In this document: positions 13,387 to 18,345 of the stretch, one piece after another
Layout: every line of letters starts with the position of its first letter
How positions within the stretch are numbered: position 1 is the first letter of the stretch
Assembly (NCBI GenBank): GCA_030043575.1
Contig: JASHXK010000431.1
Span: 1 to 18,345, forward strand
Source: Terriglobales bacterium
GTDB lineage: Bacteria; Acidobacteriota; Terriglobia; Terriglobales; Acidobacteriaceae
Length of the DNA: 18,345 nucleotides
Direction: 5' to 3'
Program-made: the position numbers and the translations under genes
The notes under the pieces: generated by a model
The model's input: only the letters and a program-made list of their open reading frames with translations
Databases searched by the model: none
What the model was told of the DNA's origin: nothing

Positions 13387-14952
13387 ATGAAGCAGGAATT
13401 TGACGATCAGAAATCAGGGCAGGGGTTTGACGCGTATTGGGCCATTGTGCTCCGCCGCAAGTGGTGGATCCTGGGTCCGCTGTTTTTCGGATGGGCAATA
13501 GTTTTTGCCTCTGCCTGGTTTCTGCCACCCACGTATATTTCGGAAAGTACCATTCTGGTTGAGCCGCCCAAAGTGCCCAGCAACCTGGTTGAGCCCAACG
13601 TGGAGGTCGACCTGGCCGACCGCGTGCAGGCCATGAGTACGCAGGTGCTGAGCCGCACGCGCTTGTTGAACCTGATCCAGCGTTTCAATCTGTATCCCGG
13701 CTACTCCTGGTCGCCGGACGATCAGGTCAACAAGATGCGCGATGACGTGAAGATGGAGTTGATCAAGAGCGAGACGAACACCTCGGGCAAAGCGGAAATT
13801 GTCGCTTTCAAGATCTCCTACAAGGCCCCCTCAGCCGACCAGGCCCAGAAGGTAACGATCGCACTGACCTCGTTCTTTGTGGATGAGAACGTACGCGCCA
13901 GCCAGGAGCAGTCGGAAGCTACCACCCTCTTCCTGGATTCGCAGGTGCGAGCGGTGGCGCAGACGCTGGCGGATGAAGAAGCCAAGGTTCGCGCTTTCGA
14001 GTCCGAGCACGAAGGGGCTTTGCCGTCGCAGCTGGACAGCAATATTCGCATCCTGGAGGGAATTCAGCAGCAGATGCAGGCAGCGCAGGCCGCCCGCGAA
14101 CGCTTGATGCAACAGCAGACCTATCTGAACTCGATGCAGACGCAGTACCAGAACATGAGCGACACGGCCATGGCGCCGCAGAGCATCGACTCGCAGCTGG
14201 ATACAGCGCGCTCCAGTCTGGCGGCAATGGAGGCCAAGTACACCGACGACCATCCAGACGTGAAGAAGCTCAAGGAGACGATCGCCTCGCTGGAGAAGTT
14301 GAAGAAGGACATGGCCAACGAAGCGCGCGATCAGATGGAATCCGGCGAATCGCCGCAGGCGGTGGGCCAGACCAACGCCATGCTTAACCTCAAGACGCAG
14401 ATGAAGCTGAACCAGCAGGAGCTGGCGCAGACCACGCAGCAGATGCAGCGTCTGCAGCAGGAGGGAGCGGTCTATCAGGCGCGCCTGAACGCCACTCCTG
14501 CGGTGGAAGCACAAGAAGCCGACATGATGCGTGACTTCGGCAACCTGAAGAAAGAGTACCAGGAACTGCTGGCCAAGAAGACGGAATCGGCTTTGGCCAC
14601 CAGTCTGGAACGGCAGCAACAGGGCGCGCAGTTCCGCGTGATCGATCCGCCCAGCCTTCCGGACAAGCCGAACTTCCCGGATCGCTTCAAGTTCTCGCTG
14701 GGAGCCATCGGTGCGGGCATTGCGCTGGCCATCCTCTTCGGATTCGGAGCCGAGTTCCTGGACGACCGCATCCGCGGCGAACAAGCTTTAACGGAAGCCA
14801 CCAGCCTGCCTATCCTCGCCGAGATTCCGGCACTGTCGACGGCCAAGGAGCTGAAGCGGGCCCGCTGGATGCCAAGGCTGGCCTTCGCGATTATGATCTT
14901 GTGCCTGATCGTGCTGCCATCCGGCGTTGTCTACGCCTATTACTGGGGATAG
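13387..14952 (+). CDS. polysaccharide chain-length determinant (Wzz/GumC, XrtA-type)
   Basis: A 521-aa inner-membrane polysaccharide co-polymerase. TM1 is at ~27-46 (WWILGPLFFGWAIVFASAWF) with the following PPTYISESTILVEPP typical of the Wzz domain. A long periplasmic section (~60-435) has extensive coiled coil with Gln/Ala/Glu heptads (about 170-400), including the YTDDHPDVKKLKETIASLE motif. A second TM is at ~438-456, followed by EFLDDRIRG and SLPILAEIP. A third hydrophobic helix closes the protein (~497-518). There is no fused kinase domain; the kinase is a separate gene two places on. The start is 3 bp after the beta-barrel stop. It is expected to set chain length and to bridge polymerase and export protein. 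Confidence 0.9.
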   Translation: MKQEFDDQKSGQGFDAYWAIVLRRKWWILGPLFFGWAIVFASAWFLPPTYISESTILVEPPKVPSNLVEPNVEVDLADRVQAMSTQVLSRTRLLNLIQRFNLYPGYSWSPDDQVNKMRDDVKMELIKSETNTSGKAEIVAFKISYKAPSADQAQKVTIALTSFFVDENVRASQEQSEATTLFLDSQVRAVAQTLADEEAKVRAFESEHEGALPSQLDSNIRILEGIQQQMQAAQAARERLMQQQTYLNSMQTQYQNMSDTAMAPQSIDSQLDTARSSLAAMEAKYTDDHPDVKKLKETIASLEKLKKDMANEARDQMESGESPQAVGQTNAMLNLKTQMKLNQQELAQTTQQMQRLQQEGAVYQARLNATPAVEAQEADMMRDFGNLKKEYQELLAKKTESALATSLERQQQGAQFRVIDPPSLPDKPNFPDRFKFSLGAIGAGIALAILFGFGAEFLDDRIRGEQALTEATSLPILAEIPALSTAKELKRARWMPRLAFAIMILCLIVLPSGVVYAYYWG

Positions 14953-14955
14953 TGC

Positions 14956-15924
14956 ATGTACAAACAATATTTCGGGTTGACCCGCAATCCATTTGAGATC
15001 AGCCCCGACCCGTACTTCTATCATCCGACGCCGCGGCACAATGAAGCTCTGGCCAACCTGCACTACGGGGTAGGCCGCCGCAAGGGCTTCATTGTGATTA
15101 CCGGCGAGGTGGGCACGGGCAAGACCTTGCTCGTCCGCTGCCTGCTCTCGGAGCTGCGCAAGAACGACATCGCCTTCGGCTATGTATTCAATCCGCTGCT
15201 GCCGGTGGTGGAGTTCTTTCAGTACATCATGGCCGACCTCGGGCTGCCTTACAGCGGGCGCAACAAAACCGAAATGCTGCTTGATCTGAACCGCTTCCTC
15301 ATCCAGCGCCACGCTCGCGGCCTGATCACCGCATTGGTGGTGGACGAAGCGCAAGCCCTGCGCTCCGACCTGCTGGAAGAGATCCGGTTGCTCACCAACC
15401 TGGAAACCTCGCAACAGAAGCTTTTGCAGATTGTGCTGATGGGACAGCCGGAGCTGGAAATAGTCCTCGATTCGCCCGAACTGCGGCAATTGAAACAGCG
15501 CGTGGCTCTGCGCTGCCAGCTACAGCCGCTGGACGAAGCCCAGACCCACGCCTACATTCTGGCGCGCCTGCAGCGTGCCGGCGCTGCCGCCGAGCCGCCC
15601 GTTTTCTCCGAAGAGGCGCTGACGAAAATCTATGAATACTCGCGCGGCATTCCGCGCCTCATCAACAATCTTTGCGAAAACTCCATGGTGAACGCTTTTG
15701 CCAACGAGCAACGGCCAGTGACCGGCGACATCATCACCGACGTCGCCGCCGATTTCCGGCTCATTACCCCGGCGCTTCCGGAGGAGGTGCCGATGGCGAT
15801 GGCGGCGCGCGAGGAGAACAACGAAAGCGTGTTGCGTTCGCTGTTCCGCATGCTCCGCACCATGGATGGCCAGACCCTGGAAACCAGTAAATCGATGACA
15901 ACCACTGCAGCGAGGAGAGTCTAA
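14956..15924 (+). CDS. ExeA-like AAA ATPase of exopolysaccharide (XrtA-type) locus
   Basis: A 322-aa cytoplasmic P-loop ATPase. It begins with YFGLTRNPFEISPDPYFYHP, the hallmark N-terminus of the ExeA/GspA-like group. Walker A is GEVGTGKT (50-57), Walker B is LVVDEAQAL (128-134), and a sensor/arginine region is LRQLKQRVALRC. The winged-helix-like C-terminus includes EYSRGIPRLINNLCENSM. The family's members in XrtA exopolysaccharide loci are called XrtA-associated ATPases. Their exact job is unknown, but ExeA relatives energise assembly of envelope complexes, often with a peptidoglycan-binding domain that is missing here. The start is 3 bp after the chain-length gene stop; the next gene follows after 4 bp. 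Confidence 0.88.
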   Translation: MYKQYFGLTRNPFEISPDPYFYHPTPRHNEALANLHYGVGRRKGFIVITGEVGTGKTLLVRCLLSELRKNDIAFGYVFNPLLPVVEFFQYIMADLGLPYSGRNKTEMLLDLNRFLIQRHARGLITALVVDEAQALRSDLLEEIRLLTNLETSQQKLLQIVLMGQPELEIVLDSPELRQLKQRVALRCQLQPLDEAQTHAYILARLQRAGAAAEPPVFSEEALTKIYEYSRGIPRLINNLCENSMVNAFANEQRPVTGDIITDVAADFRLITPALPEEVPMAMAAREENNESVLRSLFRMLRTMDGQTLETSKSMTTTAARRV

Positions 15925-15928
15925 AACC

Positions 15929-16906
15929 ATGAGTCGAGTGTTCGAAGCGTTACAACGGTCCCAAGGTGAAAGTCCGAATCCCGATAACTCGCCTTTGGTT
16001 CCAGATCAGCCGGAAGCTGCCACTGCAGTTGCCGTTGAAGCCCCGCCGCCTCCAGGAATGTCGGCGGCCGAGACCGCGGTCGAGCCGGATTGGCTGAAAG
16101 TGCCTGCCGATCGCATTCTGCATTCCGTTCCTACTCCCGAACAGCGCCTGGTCGCGATGAGCGACCCGGACAGTCACGGCGCTGAGATGTTCCGCGTACT
16201 GGCCACTCGCCTGGCCCACATGCAGAACAAGCGTCACCTGCACAAGCTGCTGGTCACCAGCTCGGTCGTGGATGAAGGCAAGTCGGTGGTGGCTGCCAAT
16301 CTGGCGCTTACCCTGGCGCGCCGTCCGGGTGAAAAGGTTCTCTTGATCGAAGCCGATCTGCGCCGGCCGACGGTGAGCGCGCTGTTCTCGACCACCCAGC
16401 TGCGTGGAATCTCCGAATGGGCCGACGGTAAGCTCGCCCTGGAAGATTCGCTGTATCAGATCAGGGACACGCCGGTATGGCTGCTCGCCTCCGGTCATCC
16501 CATCGACGAGCCGTTGCCTTTGCTGGAGTCCGGTCGCTTCGCCAAAATGCTGGAAGCCGTCGCGCAGAGCTTCGACTGGGTGCTGCTGGACGCAACCCCG
16601 ATGCTGCCGATGGCTGACTCCACGTCCATCGCCCGCCTCTGCGACGGCGTGCTGGTGGTGGTGCGCGATGGTTACACCCGCAAGAAGATCCTCAACAAGG
16701 CGCTGGAGACGATCGATAAGAACAAGCTGCTGGGCGTGGTCTTCAACCAGGCGACTTCGATGAGCGTCAACTACGACCGCTACTACGGCCCCTACTACTC
16801 CGGCAAGTCGAAAAAGGAAGATAAACAGGCCAAGAAGGAAGCCAAGAAGGCAGCGAAGCAAGCCAAGAAAGAAGAAGCGGAGCAGGTCAAAGCGGCGTCG
16901 GCATGA
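15929..16906 (+). CDS. BY-type tyrosine autokinase for exopolysaccharide export (XrtA-type)
   Basis: A 325-aa soluble bacterial tyrosine kinase/CpsD-like ATPase. It opens with MSRVFEALQRSQ, usual for XrtA-locus kinases, then a Pro/Ala-rich stretch (20-60). Walker A is SSVVDEGKSVVAANLA (Lys118, Ser119), where Asp replaces the usual first Gly of GEGK. Walker A' is LLIEADLRRP (Asp143) and Walker B is WVLLDATPM (Asp221). The C-terminal Tyr cluster NYDRYYGPYYSGK (Tyr282, 285, 286, 289, 290) is the expected autophosphorylation site. After it comes a highly charged Lys/Ala/Glu tail (292-325) likely to form a helix. It should bind the cytoplasmic end of the chain-length protein and switch polymerisation and export by phosphorylation cycles. 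Its stop overlaps the transferase start by 4 bp (ATGA). Confidence 0.9.
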   Translation: MSRVFEALQRSQGESPNPDNSPLVPDQPEAATAVAVEAPPPPGMSAAETAVEPDWLKVPADRILHSVPTPEQRLVAMSDPDSHGAEMFRVLATRLAHMQNKRHLHKLLVTSSVVDEGKSVVAANLALTLARRPGEKVLLIEADLRRPTVSALFSTTQLRGISEWADGKLALEDSLYQIRDTPVWLLASGHPIDEPLPLLESGRFAKMLEAVAQSFDWVLLDATPMLPMADSTSIARLCDGVLVVVRDGYTRKKILNKALETIDKNKLLGVVFNQATSMSVNYDRYYGPYYSGKSKKEDKQAKKEAKKAAKQAKKEEAEQVKAASA

Positions 16907-18285
16907 TTCGTCTGTTTAACGCCTACTTCCCCACCCGAACACTGTTGCTTACGGTGACCGAGGCCTTAATTGTCACACTGGCCTTTGTGGTCGCCGTAGT
17001 GTTTTGGGCGGGAACAGCGATGGATGCCAACATCTATCTGCTGTACGAGAACGGCTTAGGACGAATCGGGCTGCTGGTCGGTATCTTCATCACCTTGATG
17101 TACTACTTCGACCTGTACGACTCGACTGTGTTGTCGAACCGGCGCGAAGTGGTCACCCGCCTGGTTGGAGTTCTGGGATGCGCCTTCGTGGCGCTTTCGG
17201 TTCTCTACTACGCGTTTCCGGAAATCAGTCTGGTCGGCACGACGCTGTGGCTGGGCGTCGGCATCGTGGCGGTTACGGTTCCCGCCTGGCGCAAACTGTT
17301 CTTTGTTCTGAATCGCTCAGCCCGCTTTTCCGAGCGTGCCATCCTCTACGGTGACGGCCCGCTGGCGCTGCCGCTGATGCAGGAGATTGGCAGCCGCTCG
17401 GAGCTGGGGGTGCGAGTGGTCGGTTTTGTTGGCGAGACGACCGAAACGCCGGCCGGGATTCCTCGTTTCGACGATAGCGACCTGCAGGAGATCGTGGAGC
17501 AGCGCAACGCCCGCCGCGTCGTGATCACCATGGGCGACCGCCGCGGCAAGCTGCGCGTCGACCAGTTGCTGAAGCTGAAGACGCGCGGGGTCTACATCCA
17601 GGATGGTCCCGAGTACTACGAGGGCATTACCGGCAAGATTCCGCTGGATTCACTGCGCCTGAGCTGGCTGCTGTTTTCGCCGGGATTTCACGTGCGCGCC
17701 GCCCTGCGCCTGTATAAGCGAATCTTCTCGCTGATTCTGGGCAGCCTGGCCATTGTGATCACCTCGCCAATCATGCTGTTGGCGGCAATCGCTGTGCGTC
17801 TCGACTCCAAAGGCCCGGCCATTTTCAAGCAGACCCGGGTAGGCGAGCATGGCCATCCGTTCACGGTTTACAAATTCCGCTCTATGTTCGAGGGCTCGGA
17901 CAAAATCAAACTCTCGCCCGCCGAGCACAGCGATCCACGCGTAACCCGAGTCGGGAAGTGGTTGCGGCGCACCCGTATCGACGAATTGCCGCAGCTGATC
18001 AACATCGTCAAGGGCGACATGGCCTTCGTCGGGCCGCGGCCGTTTGTGCCCGAGCAGGAAGAAGACTGCGCGGCGCAGATTCCGTTCTATCGCGAACGCT
18101 GGCTGGTAAAGCCTGGCGCGACCGGCTGGGCGCAGATCAATCGCGGCTACAACGCCACGCTGGAGGACAACAAGGAGAAGCTGGCCTACGACCTGTTCTA
18201 CATCAAGAACGTGTCGTTCGGGCTGGACCTGTTCATCATGTTCTCCACCATCAAGATCCTGCTGTTGGGCCGTGGCGGGCGATAG
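16903..18285 (+). CDS. XrtA-type sugar transferase (undecaprenyl-phosphate sugar-1-phosphate transferase)
   Basis: A 460-aa inner-membrane polyprenyl-phosphate hexose-1-phosphate transferase that should place the first sugar of the repeat unit on undecaprenyl phosphate. Four N-terminal TM helices (about 12-38, 55-70, 85-105, 110-128) precede a Rossmann-like domain (~145-250). The catalytic PglC/WbaP-like domain follows: re-entrant helix around KRIFSLILGSLAIVITSPIM (272-291), DSKGPAIFKQTRVG (301-314), the Asp-Glu dyad in RIDELPQL (Asp360-Glu361), VGPRP (376-380) and PGATGWAQIN with AYDLFYIKN. The layout matches the EpsB/TIGR03013-like group in exosortase loci and also WcaJ-type enzymes; the sugar is not predictable. 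It is translationally coupled to the kinase gene. Confidence 0.92.
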   Translation: MIRLFNAYFPTRTLLLTVTEALIVTLAFVVAVVFWAGTAMDANIYLLYENGLGRIGLLVGIFITLMYYFDLYDSTVLSNRREVVTRLVGVLGCAFVALSVLYYAFPEISLVGTTLWLGVGIVAVTVPAWRKLFFVLNRSARFSERAILYGDGPLALPLMQEIGSRSELGVRVVGFVGETTETPAGIPRFDDSDLQEIVEQRNARRVVITMGDRRGKLRVDQLLKLKTRGVYIQDGPEYYEGITGKIPLDSLRLSWLLFSPGFHVRAALRLYKRIFSLILGSLAIVITSPIMLLAAIAVRLDSKGPAIFKQTRVGEHGHPFTVYKFRSMFEGSDKIKLSPAEHSDPRVTRVGKWLRRTRIDELPQLINIVKGDMAFVGPRPFVPEQEEDCAAQIPFYRERWLVKPGATGWAQINRGYNATLEDNKEKLAYDLFYIKNVSFGLDLFIMFSTIKILLLGRGGR

Positions 18286-18345
18286 GCGCGGGCGAGTAAG
18301 GTATTCTAGTTAGATATGCGGTAATCATCACGACCATCTGCAGCG
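18286..18345. other. right edge, no recognised feature
   Basis: Sixty bases follow the transferase stop. I see no gene start, no strong hairpin with a T-run and no clear promoter. The operon may continue beyond the edge. Confidence 0.4.

Noticed and set aside
13831..16861. Long minus-strand open frames opposite the chain-length, ATPase and kinase genes
   Set aside because: All lie within well-recognised plus-strand genes and show only antisense-type His/Leu/Arg-rich sequence.
1..18345. CRISPR arrays, tRNA or rRNA genes, insertion sequences
   Set aside because: No regularly spaced repeats, cloverleaf sequences, rRNA segments or transposase motifs were seen on either strand.

Overview
The window most resembles an acidobacterial (Acidobacteriota, Terriglobia-like) chromosome. 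This rests on moderately high GC, protein family resemblance, an XrtA/exosortase-type exopolysaccharide gene set without proteobacterial neighbours, and a palindromic element ending in TGTCATCCCGA/TCGGGATGACA of a kind I associate with acidobacterial genomes. The taxonomic call is an inference from reading; no search was run.

Layout. The left edge carries the 3' end of a TldE/PmbA-type gene on the plus strand, followed by a 123-bp palindromic element (493-615). From 642 to about 9000 every gene is on the minus strand: adenosine deaminase coupled to an APC amino acid permease whose start appears to be CTG; an overlapping DUF2442/DUF4160 pair resembling a toxin-antitoxin cassette, with a palindrome inside its promoter; a secreted DPP-IV family S9 peptidase; and a two-gene operon of a soluble histidine kinase and an NtrC-type sigma-54 response regulator. 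A 330-bp AT-richer divergent intergenic region (8937-9266) separates these from the plus-strand cluster.

The plus-strand cluster (9267-18285) reads as one exopolysaccharide operon: PilZ protein, receiver-less sigma-54 activator, short Wza-type export protein, outer-membrane beta-barrel with a disordered N-terminus, Wzz/GumC chain-length determinant, ExeA-like AAA ATPase, BY-type tyrosine kinase, and a polyprenyl-phosphate sugar-1-phosphate transferase. From the export gene onward the gaps are 18, 34, 3, 3, 4 and -4 bp.

How the genes work together (inference). The transferase starts the repeat unit on undecaprenyl phosphate. The chain-length determinant and the tyrosine kinase control polymer length and export across the inner membrane. 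The export protein and the beta-barrel carry the polymer across the periplasm and outer membrane. PilZ links the system to cyclic di-GMP. Two sigma-54 activators with nearly matching DNA-binding helices, one phosphorylation-controlled and one not, flank the divergent promoter region and probably control the cluster. No exosortase lies inside the window; if the locus is a true XrtA system it should lie further along.
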